Source: Formicarius rufipectus
Taxonomy: Eukaryota; Chordata; Aves; Passeriformes; Formicariidae
Assembly (NCBI GenBank): GCA_013399695.1
Contig: VXAU01000767.1
Coordinates: 24,872 to 88,871, forward strand
Direction of reading: 5' to 3'
DNA length: 64,000 nt
Positions 36,280 through 48,969 of this stretch are shown in pieces. A program made the translations under genes and the position numbers. The notes beneath the pieces are model-generated. The model had not been told where the DNA came from. It worked only from the letters and a program-made list of their open reading frames with translations, and did no database searches. Each line of letters starts with the position of its first letter. The stretch's first letter is position 1.

Positions 36280-37034
36280 TGCCCACCAGGGCCACCGGCC
36301 GCCACCCGGGGGACGCGTGTGACACTCGGAGTGCGGGGGCCGAGCCCCGGGCTCTGTGCTGCGCAGCGGAGGCCGGGGGAGCGCCGGGGTCGGGACAGCC
36401 GCCCCCGGTTCCGCGCAGCCCGCCCGCTCCTGCCGGCGCTGCCGAGCGCGGGGTGCGGCTCCGGGGGCCTCTGAGGAGCGCCGAGGGAGAACGGGGGAGC
36501 CTCTCTCGGGTTCCAGCCCACTCCGTTCCCATCACGGCCCGAGTGCGTCTGCGGGCAGTCCCGCGGTCTCCCCGGCCTCGCGGCGCCCGAGCCCGCCGGC
36601 ATCGCGGAGACCCCGCTCCGAGCCCACCGAAGCTCTGGGATGGGAAAAGAGGTGATCCCGGCCCCACCCGCCGGCGGCTCCCCCCCCGCCCTGTTCAGCG
36701 GCGGGAGCTTTGCGGGCACGGCACGGCACGGCATGGCCCTACTGCGGCAGGGTCGGTGCCCGGCCAGGGGCCGGCCCGTCGGAGCACCGGACCCCGCCCG
36801 TCGTCGCCGTCTCTGGGCCGCTCCCCGCGGGCTCGGGAGCGCTGGCCCGGCTCGGGCCCGTTGCGGGAGCCGGCGGAGCGGGGCCAGCTCGCCCCGTCCG
36901 TGGTCCCGGGCCCGAGGGAGGCAGCGCCGAGCAGCGCAACCCCGTCCCGTCCCCACAAAAGCACCCTTGTGTTGGCCCCGTAATTGCTAATCATCAATCA
37001 CCATTAATAACAGCTGATGAGGCGGGAGGGGGAG
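36280..37034 (+). promoter_or_regulatory. GBX1: GBX1 upstream CpG island with a proximal homeodomain-site cluster
   Basis: CpG-dense sequence typical of the islands around homeobox genes. It ends in an AT-rich cluster at 36978-37020 containing GTAATTGC, CTAATCATCAATCACC (PBX/HOX-like) and ATTAATAACAGCTG, just before the assembly gap that hides the start codon. The long open frames across this island are composition artefacts. The transcription start is probably here or inside the gap. Confidence 0.55.
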
Positions 37035-37608
37035 NNNNNNNNNNNNNNNNNNNNNNNNNNNNNNNNNNNNNNNNNNNNNNNNNNNNNNNNNNNNNNNNNN
37101 NNNNNNNNNNNNNNNNNNNNNNNNNNNNNNNNNNNNNNNNNNNNNNNNNNNNNNNNNNNNNNNNNNNNNNNNNNNNNNNNNNNNNNNNNNNNNNNNNNNN
37201 NNNNNNNNNNNNNNNNNNNNNNNNNNNNNNNNNNNNNNNNNNNNNNNNNNNNNNNNNNNNNNNNNNNNNNNNNNNNNNNNNNNNNNNNNNNNNNNNNNNN
37301 NNNNNNNNNNNNNNNNNNNNNNNNNNNNNNNNNNNNNNNNNNNNNNNNNNNNNNNNNNNNNNNNNNNNNNNNNNNNNNNNNNNNNNNNNNNNNNNNNNNN
37401 NNNNNNNNNNNNNNNNNNNNNNNNNNNNNNNNNNNNNNNNNNNNNNNNNNNNNNNNNNNNNNNNNNNNNNNNNNNNNNNNNNNNNNNNNNNNNNNNNNNN
37501 NNNNNNNNNNNNNNNNNNNNNNNNNNNNNNNNNNNNNNNNNNNNNNNNNNNNNNNNNNNNNNNNNNNNNNNNNNNNNNNNNNNNNNNNNNNNNNNNNNNN
37601 NNNNNNNN
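37035..37608. other. Assembly gap (574 Ns)
   Basis: Run of N immediately 5' of the visible GBX1 exon 1 sequence. By comparison with mammalian GBX1 it should contain the start codon and roughly the first 45 codons, plus 5' UTR. A further single N is at 38722. Confidence 1.
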
Positions 37609-40600
37609 GGGTACCCCATGTTCATGCCGTACCGGCCGCTGGTGCTGCCGCAGGCGCTGTCCCACGCTCCGCTGCAGTCGGGGCTGCCGCCGCTGGCCCC
37701 GCTCGCCTCCTTCGCCGGCCGCCTCACCAACACCTTCTGTGCCAGCCTGGGCCAGGCCGTACCCTCCATGGTGGCGCTCACCACTGCCCTGCCCAGCTTC
37801 TCCGAGCCCCCAGACGGCTTCTACCCGCCACAGGAGCTGCCCCCGCCGCGCGCCACCCCCGACGCCGGCTGCCGGCGGGGCGCCGAGGGCCTGGAGGCGG
37901 AGGAGCTGCCCCCGGGCCGCGACAAGGGGCCGCCCGAGCCGCCGCTACACTTCCCGGACCCCTTCCCCGGCCTGGCAGGTAAGTGCTGTGCGGGCCCGCC
38001 CCGTCCGACAGAAAGCGGCACCTCGCCCGCAGCCCCGACGGGACCGTGCCCGGGCTTTCCCCGCCGCCCCGGCGGCTTTTGGGGACGGACGGCCCCGCGA
38101 GTGCCGACCTCGCCGGGGCGGAGGCCGCGGGTGCGGTGGGCCGAGGCGCGGCAGACAGGACGGTGGGGTCACCACGGCCGCGGCGGCTGCGCTCCCTGTC
38201 CGTCGTGTCGGGCCGAGCCGAGGGGACGGAGACGGTTCCCCGTCGTCCTGGGCCGGCTTCGCAGCTCCCGCAGCTTTTGCGAGTGGAAGACAAACTGTGC
38301 TCGCCTCGGCCGGGCCGTGGGGCAGGAGAAGCGGGAGAGAGGCCGGTCGGGGGAGCCGCCACGGTGGGACACGAGCCGCCCGGCAAGAACAGAGAGGCGC
38401 GGCGCGGAGCTCTCCGAGGTCCTGGCACCCGGCCCGGGGCGAGCGAGGTGGAAGGCGACGGGGCACCGCACGACCGGACCCACAGGGCAACCTGCAGCCT
38501 TCCCCGCCCGTCCCGATCCTGGTCCCGGTTCCCGTTCGGGACACGGTCCCGCTCGTTCCGGCTGCCCCTTGTCCCCAGCACGGCGCCGCGTCCGGGGAGG
38601 GTGACTCCCTACGTCGGGGTGCTGCGGCTACTGGTACTCCACGTCCACCCCCGAGCCCGTCCCGCGGAGACGGCGACAGGTCAGATCCTTCACCGAGGCG
38701 GCCGCCCGCAGCCCCACTCTCNCCCCTCGGGGAGGCGGGGGCAGCTCCCATCACGGGCTTCGCCCTTATGCGCTGCGGACGCTCCCTGAGTGCGCCGGCA
38801 CCAGCCTCGGGAACTTGTTGCTCCGCATCTCTCAGCCGGGTCCGGCGCTCACCTTTTCCTCCTCGGCTTCTGCAGCGCGGGACGTAAGGAGTCCCTACAG
38901 CGACACCCAGACAAGCCAGCTGCTGCTTCTCTGGCGTGGCCTGTCCTGAGCTGTCTCCCCTGTCCAGTCCTGAGATCCACCTTTGTCTCCTAGGCTTCCT
39001 GGCATGATTGCATGCTGCGAATTCTTCTGCTTCTTGCCGTGCTTGGCTGTTTGTTCTCCATCCTCTGTTTAGTCTCTCCCGAAAAAGCCCAGGTATTTCA
39101 CTTGCCCTGCCTGATTCCTCCCTCGGAAGAGCATTTTTCTCACTCAGGTACCCCTTGAACTTCGCCCCTCAGCAGGACAATGGGGGCATTCTGCCTCCCC
39201 ATTGCTTTTGTGGGTTATTGAGTCATTGGTGGTCCTCTGGTGCGTCCCAGCCTCTGTGCTGAGTCAAATACCCAACACGATCTCATTTTTGTTGTGAAAG
39301 TCTCCTCGAGGGCAGCACTGCCCTGGCCAGAACCACCTGTCCATATGACCTCTTCTTCCCAGTCTGTGGGCAGAAAAACTGCAGATGATCAAGCATTGTG
39401 CTTGATCTCCTTCTGTGGCTCCTCCATATCTGAGCCCAACATGATCCCTCCTCCCAAGAGACCCAGATGAACTGTCCCAGGCAGTGGCCACTTCTGAATC
39501 CATAAAGTCCTACCTCTAAGACTTCTACTGTTGCGACTGGCTCATATGATGGAAGGGAAGGTGTCTTGCTACCACTGTTCATTCTCTGCTGCCTCTGAGC
39601 ATTGTTCTTACTCCAGAGCCTTGAAGGATGCTTGTCCTTCTGCATATATATGTGCCCATGTGGACCCAACTCTGTGGGCTGCTCAGGTCTGAGGGAATTT
39701 GTCAATCCAAATGTGTCCACTTTCTCCTTTACCTAATATTTCTTCTGACTGTACTGGAGATGGACAGTGGGTTTTGATTTACCAACCATCTCAGATGAAA
39801 CCCAGGAGGATTGCTGTGGGTTTTTTCCAGTGTTAAGGAAGAGAAAGATTATTTGTGTCAAAAGGAATCATCAAAAACTATCTCTAATGCAATTTGTGCT
39901 CATATCCTGTTTGTGGCCCTGGCTAAACACAGTTGTCCAGGTAAGAGTAAGAAAGCACAATCTGTGCAATGCTCAATTCAAAAATTACACTTGCCTCACA
40001 TCCAACCATCTGCACATCAGGGTCTTCTTAAGCCAGGTGTTATTTCTGTATATTTAGTAAGCTTTGACCAATTTGTCTTTTGTGACCTTATTTAACCACC
40101 CCTGGAGTCCACCAGAAAGGAGGGATAACCCTGGCATCAGCCATATCCCAGGGCAATGTGTTTCACAGATCTCTTATCTGTAGAAAAATCATGTGAAGAA
40201 TAAATTCCTCCTTTTTTCTGTTTCACTGACATAAAATGACTTATACCCTGAAGTGACTGTTTTTGTCCCTGGGCTCTGTTAGTATCTCTATCATGCAGGT
40301 GTCTATGGACACAAGATCAGCAGCTTGCCAGATCAGCCGAGGGGGTCAAAGCACTATTTTAGCCCTCTCTGTGCATCTGCTGGGTTTCAAACTTGATTCC
40401 TGCTGTTGCCACCCTTCTTGAGTGGGGAGAGATATGTAGAGACACTGGTGGTGAGAAGCAGCAAAGCTTGGGGTCTGGTTTGTTACTATAGCTGCAACAA
40501 AGAGCATGACCCCTGGGACAAGGGTACTCAACACCAAGCTCTCCACAGCTCTCCTGAGAGCAGGTTTCTTCCTGAGCTGTGCAGGTCTCCTCTGAGATCC

Positions 40601-43600
40601 AGGCATTGGTCTGAGACACTGTCTTGTGTTGATGTGGTGACTGCACATTCAGTCAGGGGCAGGGTGAAGTTTCTGTTGTTTCATTGTGTGCTTACCAACA
40701 CAGGGCTCTTCTGGCTGTCACAACACCCATTCCTGATCCACGTCTCCCTGATTCTGCTTGAATAGCATTGTCACCTATGACACACAACTCTCCTCACCGT
40801 GCTTTCCACATCCCTAATCACAGCATCACACAATAGTTTGGAATGGCAGGGACCTTTAAAGGCCATCGAGTCCAACTCCCCTGCCCTGGGCAGGGGTATC
40901 TTCAACTAGATCAGGTTGCTCAGAGCCTCATCTGACTTGGCCTTGAATGTTGCTGGGACTGTGGCATCCACCACTTGTCTGGGCAACCTGGGCCAGTGTT
41001 TCACTGCACTCACTGTGAAATATTTACTCCTTATATCTAATCTAAATCAACCCTCTTTTAGCTCAAAACCATCACCCCTTGTCCTATTACAACATGCCCT
41101 GTTAAAAGCCTTTCTCTGTCTTGTAAGTCCTCTTTAAGTACCAAAATGCTGCAATAACCTCTCCCTGCAGCCTTCTCTTCTCCAGACAGAGCAACCCCAG
41201 CTCTCTCAGCCTGTCCTCACAGGAGAGGTGCTCCAGCCCCCAGAGCATTTTTGTGACCTCCTTTGGACCCTCTTCAATGTCTTTCTTAGGATCAATGAAC
41301 AGCTGGGACTTCATGAAGAGCAAACCAGAGGGTCAGCCCTATTCTTCATCTACTGCTTCTTGTTGATTTTTCAGTCACAATGCTTTGCTTCATGACAGCT
41401 TCATTTCCTGTTTAAAAGCCTTGAAAGTCTCAGTGCATACCCACTATGGGTGGGATCCACTGCCTCCATTTCTTCCTCACTGTGGACATAGCAGGTGACT
41501 AACAAACCAATATACCAATTTGCTTTGTGAAAATATCTGGTTTAGACTCTGTCATAAAATAGTTTCCAGTTCCCTGTAAACCCAGCCCTTTTATAAGACA
41601 CAAATGTGACAGTGCTAGAGACCACTTAAAATTTGGGGTCTAGTTAAGAAGAGAATATCCAGGCATAGCACCTGTTTTACAAATCATCATGTTGCAGTGG
41701 TAGCTCAACCTTCTTCCAGTCTACTGGGGCACAGCCTGGACTGACAGGAGTAAACTGCCTCATCAGCACTGTTTGCTGGTGTGGCTGCTGGGATGCCATC
41801 CTCCATCCCTGGGGAATCACAGTGCCACGGAAGGACCTACAGGATCTCTTGGGGAAGACACTGATTTCCTCATAAGAGCTCTCAGCTCATCAGGCCCCAT
41901 GTTCCATGGGGCAGAGGTGGTACACAGAAGCAAAAGCTCTTCTCCAGCAAGGCACTCACAGCCAAAATGCTCCTCCCCACCCGCTGCTAATCCTCAGCCC
42001 CACCAGCACAAAGTCTCTGTGTCTTTACCCACTATGCACACAGGTCTCTTCTTCTCCGCCCCCAACTCTCAGGAAGAAAGGAAGAAAGAACACTGTCTGT
42101 TCTGCAGCAGGGCAGAGATTAAGGTGTTCTTTCCCACTGTACAAAGCAGGAGGAGCAGAGAGATGAATCCAGACCTCCAAAGACAGCTACCTGCTCTCAG
42201 GAAGCCACAGACTTGCTACAGGGCTGATAAGGGGTGCAGGGGTTCCACAGTCACCAAACTCACGGGAATGTCTTCAGGACTCAAGTAGGCTCTTGCAGTA
42301 GCTGTTTGTGTATTTGAATCCTGCACTGTCAGGTTTCTGAGAGCTCTTCTGTTTTTCCCACTGAAATGAGGCGAGGTGACCAGAGATCCAGTGGCCCGAG
42401 TTGCATGTGCTAGTACCTGGCCACTGCTTAGAAGTTTGAAGAGCTGCTGCTTCTCCTTCTCCATGTTGGATTATATTGTGAGAGTGCTTCAGGACCAGCT
42501 CCTTCCAGCAGTGATTCATGGTTTTGGGTCAGACTTGAAGAATGTTCTGGTCTCCTCTATTCTCAACATGACAGAAAAGCTTCTTCACCTGTGTTTGCAT
42601 AGCTGTGAGTCCTCCCTTCATGATCCCTGTCTGTGACTGGGTACATTTTTTCACTTTGAGCCCTTCTACCATAAAAGTGACTACTTTTCAGGCCCCTTTC
42701 CTCCCCCATGTCTTCCCACCACGTCCTTCCTTTTTCATGGCTGTTTTATCATTCAGTCAGCAGTTTGGGACAAAAGAAGCTTGCAAGGAGGAGATTCATA
42801 TCCTTCTACCCTATCAATATCTTCATAGGCAGCTTAATAGAAGTGTCTGCAGTGATCTAAGCACTGTATCCTGTCCAGTGGCCTGGGTTGAAGTGCTGTC
42901 TGTTGTGTGATGTTGGCAGGCTCTGTCCTGCCTCTCTGCCCATTGCTGGGGGCAGCTGAGCCCTGAGCATCAGCTGTCTCAGCACCTTATTCCCTGGCCA
43001 CACAGGAATAGCCAGTGGTGGGTCCTAGGATTAGGGAGGAAGAGCCAACAGTGGGACACTCCATGTTCTGTAGTGTCCTGCAAAGAGGTTTGTGGGCTCT
43101 GGATGGTGTTTCCAGGACAGTCCTCCAGCTCCTCTTGGCTGGCTTCTTTCTGAACAGTACCAATGGTCTGATGCAGTGGGAAGGGGCAGGGAGTGCTGAC
43201 CTGAAGGGCAAGGTATGGACGTTCTTTCTGATATGGAGGTCCAGACAAGCCCTGGGAGGGTTGTGATGTATGCTACTGGACCAAGACTGTGGTGCTGCTA
43301 CGGCTGGACTGTGGGATGGGGCAGCTGCTGGGGAGGTCAGAGATCAGGGTGCCTGCCGGGTCTGTGGGTGCTTCTTCTCGGAGTCGGGCAAGCTGCGGGG
43401 GTGAGGGCAGTGGGGTCCTGGGCTGGAGCGGCTGGCGCTGCCCGCGGCAGAGCCCGGTGTGAGGCTGCTGCTGGGGCCGGGATCGCTGCGGGACGCGGTG
43501 GTGGCCGGGTCCGGGAGCGGGGAAGGAGCTGCAGCCGCCCGCCGAGGAGCGGGAGGAGACTCCGCCGCGGCCGGGGGGGCTGTGGGCGCGGAGGGCCGGG

Positions 43601-44171
43601 GAGGGGCAGGGGAGCGCCGGCGGGCGCTGACGCTGTGTGCCCCGCAGACGGGAAGGCGTACAGCTCGGACGAGGAGAAGCTGGAGGTGAAGTCGGCGACA
43701 ACGCCGTGCAGCGAGCGGGAAGAGGAGAGCTCGGCGGGCGAGAGCGAGGAGGAGCCCTTCCTGGACGGGACGGGCGCGGGGACGGCGCTGGGCACCAAGG
43801 GCAAGGGCAAGAGCGGCCCCGCCGCAGAGCAGCCCCCGCCGGGCTCCGGCGCCGGGAAGAGCCGCCGGCGCCGTACGGCTTTTACCAGCGAGCAGCTGCT
43901 GGAGCTGGAGAAGGAGTTCCACTGCAAGAAGTACCTGAGCCTGACGGAGCGCTCGCAGATCGCGCACGCCCTGAAACTGAGCGAGGTGCAGGTGAAGATC
44001 TGGTTCCAGAACCGCCGCGCCAAGTGGAAACGCATCAAGGCCGGCAACGTGAGCAACCGCTCGGGAGAGCCCGTCCGCAACCCCAAGATCGTGGTGCCCA
44101 TCCCGGTGCACGTGAACCGCTTCGCTGTGCGCAGCCAGCACCAGCAGATCGAGCAGGGCACCCGGCCCTGA
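37609..44171 (+). CDS. GBX1: GBX1, gastrulation brain homeobox 1 (5' end missing)
   Basis: Nuclear homeodomain transcription factor acting in neural, especially spinal cord and forebrain, patterning. Visible exons: 37609-37978 (5' end lost in the gap) and 43648-44171, joined in phase 1 across a 5.7-kb GT-AG intron, as in the two-exon mammalian gene. Exon 1 encodes the GBX hallmark GYPMFMPYRPLVLPQAL and SFAGRLTNTFC, followed by AVPSMVALTTALPSF and a proline-rich stretch. Exon 2 begins with an acidic region (SSDEEKLE, EREEESSAGESEEE), then the homeodomain and a conserved C-terminal tail (NPKIVVPIPVHVNRFAVRSQ). About 297 residues are seen, against about 363 in human. GBX2 is excluded by the MFMPYRP region, the exon 2 tail and synteny. 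A stretch of exon 1 differs from mammals by having few alanine repeats. Confidence 0.95.
40810..41345 (-). mobile_element. CR1 LINE copy in the GBX1 intron, minus orientation
   Basis: About 535 bases reading as antisense CR1. It starts with the complement of the CR1 terminus (AATCACAGCATCACACAATA), then TTGGAATGGCAGGGACC, CCATCGAGTCCAACTCCCC, CCTGGGCAGGGG and CTCAGCCTGTCCTCACAGGA, ending near GGTCAGCCC. It is the longest CR1 copy in the window and 5' truncated. Confidence 0.92.
43860..44039 (+). other. GBX1: GBX1 homeobox (60-residue homeodomain)
   Basis: Encodes the full three-helix homeodomain from SRRRRTAF to KWKRIK. Helix 3 has the DNA-contacting VKIWFQNRRAKWK with Gln50 and Asn51, giving TAATTA-type binding typical of the Gbx/Antp superclass. 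No residue of the recognition helix is altered. Confidence 0.97.
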
Positions 44172-44390
44172 GCCCGGCGGGGCTCACGGACCCTGTACAT
44201 GCTCCTTATTTATTCCGTGTAAACTCTGTACATACGGCAGCGTGTCCGTCTGTCCGTGCCACCGGGAGCGCGGCCGCCCGGGCCACGCCGGGCTGAGCCG
44301 GGCCGGGCCGGGCCGAGCCGGGGCCACACTGCCGCGGGCACCCGGCCATGTATAGCTGTGATTTCAATAAATTATTTTCTATGGAGCGAG
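44172..44390 (+). other. GBX1: GBX1 3' UTR and polyadenylation signal
   Basis: Short 3' UTR with a TTATTTATTCC element just after the stop and a canonical AATAAA at 44366-44371. Cleavage is expected near 44385-44395. Between them is a GC-rich stretch with repeated CCGGGC/GAGCCGGG units. Confidence 0.8.
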
Positions 44391-46924
44391 GCCACGTTCT
44401 TCCTCGCTGCAGGGACGCGGGGCTCGCGGTCTCGGCCCCAGGGGACAGAGAAGGGAGACGGAGAAGTGAGAGGGATGGGAACAAGGACAGGGGTAAAAGG
44501 GACAGTGAAGGGAAAAGGGAGAGGCACAGTGGCAGGAGCACGGGCAGCGAGCCCGAGAAGCGGCCTCAAGACCTGGGAGGGTGGGAGGCTTCGGGGGTCA
44601 CCCGCCCCTCGGCCGGCGGCGGTGCGGGTGCCGCTCTCGGCGGGGAGCAGCGGGGACCCTGCGGGCTCCATCGCACCCGGTGCGGCGGCAGTGCCGAGAC
44701 ACGGGAGGGCACAAAGGAGGGGAAGGGTCGGGAAGCGCCCGGGAGCATCTCCAGATCCGTCCTCCCGCCGGCAGGGCCGGGTACGGGTCGGGGCCGCCTC
44801 CGCAGCTCACCCCGGGGTGGGGGGACGTGTGCACTGCCCCAAGTTCCCGACACTGCTGAGGCTCCTGTCCTGCCAGGGCACAGCCGGTTCCCTGGTGCCC
44901 AGGCCCTGGGGCAGAAGCAACAACGACAGAGGCTCACACATCCAGACTGGCCAGCATGTAATTCTCTGTTCTTGAGAGCTATCACGTGAGATGCTGCTTC
45001 TGCCACCAGCCATCTCAGGCACTGACCCTGATTCCAGAACCCTGTGAAGATTCAGTTGTGCACCGGGCACAGCTGCCCACCGAGTCAACAGTGCAGGGAC
45101 CGTGTGGGTCCACTGCTCCCCGAGTGTCCAGCCGTGGCATCCTCTGCCCTGGTTTGACGAGCATCAGTAAGCCCATGAGACAAGGGAGCTCCTGCGCTTG
45201 TGCCGTGGTTAGTAACACCCCTTGCAATGCCACCAGAGGTTCCGGGACAGGGAAAGGGCTCTCTCCAAGGTGCTGCTGGGGCACCTATTGCTCCGGGGTT
45301 TGGTGGGGAGTTTGGGTCAAACAAGGTCCAGCTAGCCATTGCCATCTTCCCTGGGAGACACAGCTTGGGGGAGCAGCAAACATCCCTGAGAGCCAAAGCC
45401 TACTTTCATCTTCCTGGGCGCCCTCCCTGATGCCACAGCAAGAGCTGGGCCATGTCTATGTTGCCTGGGGGGGAAATTCTTCTCTCTTTGGCAGGTATGT
45501 TCTGTTCACTGGAGTGTGACCCGTGCTCAACCTGCACAGTTGAGTCCTCCTGCAGCACCCTGGCACCTCAGAGCACTGGAGGTGGCTGTTCCTGCCTGTG
45601 GGCCACTGGCTCCAGCTGGCCTATGTGGGGTCAGCTCAGAGCAGAGCAGTGCTTCAGACAATGCCATGCTCCTGGATGTCCTTGGTGGATGCCTCTTTCC
45701 ACAGAGATGTTTCCTGCAGGTCCTGAGAGAGTTCTGAGCACAGCTGGCTACCACCACAGGACACCTTCTTCCTCTGTCCCTCCACCACCAACCTGGAACT
45801 GTGTGGCCTGGTGCTGCTTACAGCATTCCCAGCGTGGGCTTGGCCTGCTCAGGTTCCAACACCTGCTGGCATTTGCTCTGGATCAGGGGAGGTAAATGCC
45901 CTCTGGCAGTGCCCACTGCCCTGTCCTAAGGAAAACTGTCAGCTCCCTTTTCAACATGCAGGGTCAGAGGTGCCTGCACCTGAGAACCCCAGCTCAGGCA
46001 TTCCCCACTTCTCCCTCCCTGAGTGGGGATCAGTCTGAGACAGAGACTGAACTTACCTCTGCTACACAACTGCAAAGGGGACACAGTCATTTGCAGTGAC
46101 TCCAGGTGCTCCTGCACAGAACTAGTGCACACACCTCTGGCCAGGTGGGAGGGTAAGGTAAAGCCATTCTGCAGATAAAAGCAGGGTTCTGCCACTACAA
46201 ATGTGTCCACATGAGGGGCCTGTGCCACTTCAGCCGAGCACACCACAGCACTGTGTGTTAACCACAACACTGGAAAGTGTCCACAGCTCCAGCAGCAGGG
46301 CAGGGACATTGAGAGCAGTTAAGTTTTATCTTAGGGTCCAAGAACTCCCTTATTCTCACTGGGTATTTCTGAATGACACTGCTTTGATATGTCCTGCCCC
46401 GGTGACAGCAACTGTTTATCGTGTTCTATTTTGTTGTTGCAGCAGACCAGTCCCAGAGCCCATAAACATTGAAACCCTACACACAGCCATATTAAATTCC
46501 TCACAAAAGCTGCAGAGGTGCTGCTTGGTCTGGTGCTGCTGTAGGTGACAGACTCATGCTGTCACCAGCGCTGCTGGAGAGAGCTGCAGAGCAGCAGAGT
46601 GCTCCTGGCACTGAGCAGAGCTGAGCAGAGCTCCCTGTGAACCTCGAGCATTGCGATGGATCTGGTGCTTCCTGCTGAGGAGAGAGCAAAGCACAGTGAG
46701 TGTGGTGCACAGCACTGCTCAGCCTGCACAGAGAGCAGAGCACGGCACTGCACACCCCACTGATCACCGTGCACTGCCTGCACCAAGCAGCTGAAGCCCC
46801 TCCCCAAATGGGAGACCTGCAGGGGCCCGCACGAGCCAGAACTCTGGGTGTGCCAGACTGGGGTGGGTTGGAGGAAGATGACCACAACAAAAACTGGGCA
46901 GTAAAGACAGACCCTGGGTGACTG

Positions 46925-47075
46925 AGTCGTACAGCTGGATGTGACCTCAGCTGGTCCCATTAGATCAGGATATTGAGGAACTTGTCCATCTGACTTCCAG
47001 TATCTCCAAGGATGGGCAATCCCTCCTCTTTGGGCCCCTGTTCCAGTGCCCAACCATCATCCTAGGATGGTTTTT
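46925..47075 (-). mobile_element. CR1 LINE fragment, minus orientation
   Basis: Antisense CR1 phrases: GTCCATCTGACTTCCAGTAT, CTCCAAGGATGGGCAATCCC and CTGTTCCAGTGCCCAACCAT. Diverged and truncated at both ends. Confidence 0.65.
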
Positions 47076-47164
47076 CCCTTTTATCTATTTGGAACTTCAC
47101 ATCTACCAGCTTCTGGCTCTTTCCTGTGTCCTGGGGTGGGGGGAGAAAATGTCATGTGGATACC

Positions 47165-47340
47165 CAAACACACACATTGGTGCACATGTATGTGCATGTG
47201 TACACACACACAGACAAACAGACAAGACATAGAGACACTCAGCAAAAGGTAGATACAGATGCACACACATAGAGATGTGTATATACACAGACATGCATTT
47301 GCCTGTATAATATATGTTTATACACACATTCATACAACCA
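47165..47340. repeat. Degenerate CA/TA-rich simple repeat
   Basis: Interrupted ACACAC, CATGTATGTG and ATATACACAGACA runs over about 175 bases, an old CA microsatellite. Confidence 0.7.
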
Positions 47341-47854
47341 AGACTTATTTTGCCCTCAGAAGGCAGTTTCAGCATTTACAAAGGAATTCTCTCACCCAGA
47401 CCTGCCTAGTCAAGACAGTAGTTCTTAAAGAACTTGGAAAGGAGCAGGGATTGCATCCCAGGGAGTGTTTATTCATTCAGTGCAACAAAGCTGGTTCTCA
47501 GCATTCCCTGTCAAGGGACTTGTATGAAGGTGCGATGGCCCACAGCACGGTGCTGGTGCTGTTCATTAGCCGACAGCTCTAGGACTAGCTCAGATGCTTG
47601 GCTGACCTACTGATGACTCACAGAGCAGTTCCCCAGGAACTGCACATGGGCAGGAGAGAAACAATCTCCTGCTGGTTGGCACCTGGGAAGGGTCATGAGC
47701 TCCCCATGGCCACCCCCCAGTTCCTTTGCAGCAGGATTCAGAGTGGCTCACAGAGTTATGGGTGCAGCTGCAGAGGAGATTCAGTAGTGAGTCTGGTCAG
47801 GACGGCCTCAGCAGCACAGTGCAAACTCCTGGTAGGTGCAGCTTCAGTGCCACA

Positions 47855-47894
47855 GGACCAAGATCTGAAAAAATGGACCAAGATCTGAAAAAAC
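47855..47894. repeat. 20-bp tandem duplication
   Basis: GGACCAAGATCTGAAAAAA is present twice head to tail (47855 and 47875), differing only at the last base of the unit. A recent slippage or duplication event in noncoding DNA. Confidence 0.85.
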
Positions 47895-48842
47895 TTACGA
47901 AGGGCATACTGGAACTGGGGATGGTGAGGAGAGAGTCTGTCACCACACTGCTGTGCTGCTGCTTGCTGGGTGCTGTGAAGTTCTTCATGAGGCTGCAGAG
48001 CTGACGACCCCCAGCTCACCAGGGCTGTAAAACCCTTCCCAAGTTGGGGAGTACCACTTGTCACCTACACTGGACCTGGCACATCCTGCCAGCTTGTTCA
48101 GTGTCCTCATCTGCCAGGCTGGATGGATCTCCACAGGGCTTTGTGAGGCCCAGTGCTGTGCCTGTCTGCACCCACCAGCAGGGCAGATACCCATGAATGC
48201 GCACGGGATGCAGATGCTGAAGTGGAGTGTGCTTGGTGAGCACAGGCCAAGGGAGCTGGGACACCTGCACCACACCTTCTCCCGGAGGCAGGGCTGACTG
48301 GACACACAAAGGTGCATCTCAATGGCAGGATCTCTGCTCTGGCCATCTCCTGTGAAAGCACTCCTGTGTGTGCCTAGCAAGTAGTCCCAGTTGCCTCAGG
48401 GTTGGGCAGTGATGCCCCACACCCTGCTGCTGCTCACCTACAAATCCCCAGGCAGTTGTGCCACCTCAGCTGGGTCTCTGAGAGGGCCCATGGGGCTTCG
48501 TTTGTGAGTTGTGTCCCATGGGGCTTGTCCTGGCTCTCCAAGCTCCCTGGGAAGTGATGCAGACCTGAGGTACAGCTGTTTTCCAGCCTGAGACTGCACC
48601 CCGTGGATGTGCTGATGGCACAAGTTTGCATCCCTGACTCCTGCCCTGTGGCACTCACACACCTCCTGCTGCAGCCACTGCCTTGGCTCAATGGGATGAG
48701 TGCTGCTGGCTGCCTGTGGCAGGGTCCTCGTGGTGCTGTCACCCTGCTGCTTTGGGCCGTGTCAGTCAAGGACAGTCCCCCTGTGCTGCTGCCCTGTGGT
48801 GTAGAGTGAAGGGTTTGCCTGTGCTCTCCCTGGCATCAGCCT

Positions 48843-48969
48843 GAACACAGACACGAGTCCTGCCCCAAACATGGACACACATGTGCTGTCCCTAAAGATG
48901 GACACAGCTCCTGTCCCTAAACACGGACATACACTTCTGCACTGGAACACAGACATGCAGCTGCTCCCT
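48843..48969. repeat. Degenerate tandem repeat, about five units of 24-27 bases
   Basis: Units share the pattern AA(C/G)A(C/T)(A/G)GACA followed by C(T)CCTG(T)CCC(T). Copies begin near 48844, 48868, 48895, 48920 and 48945 and are well diverged. Confidence 0.55.

Noticed and set aside
36710..38887. 725-residue plus-strand open frame over the GBX1 CpG island
   Set aside because: It is carried through 574 Ns and is in a different frame from GBX1 exon 1. Open frames are expected in CpG islands.
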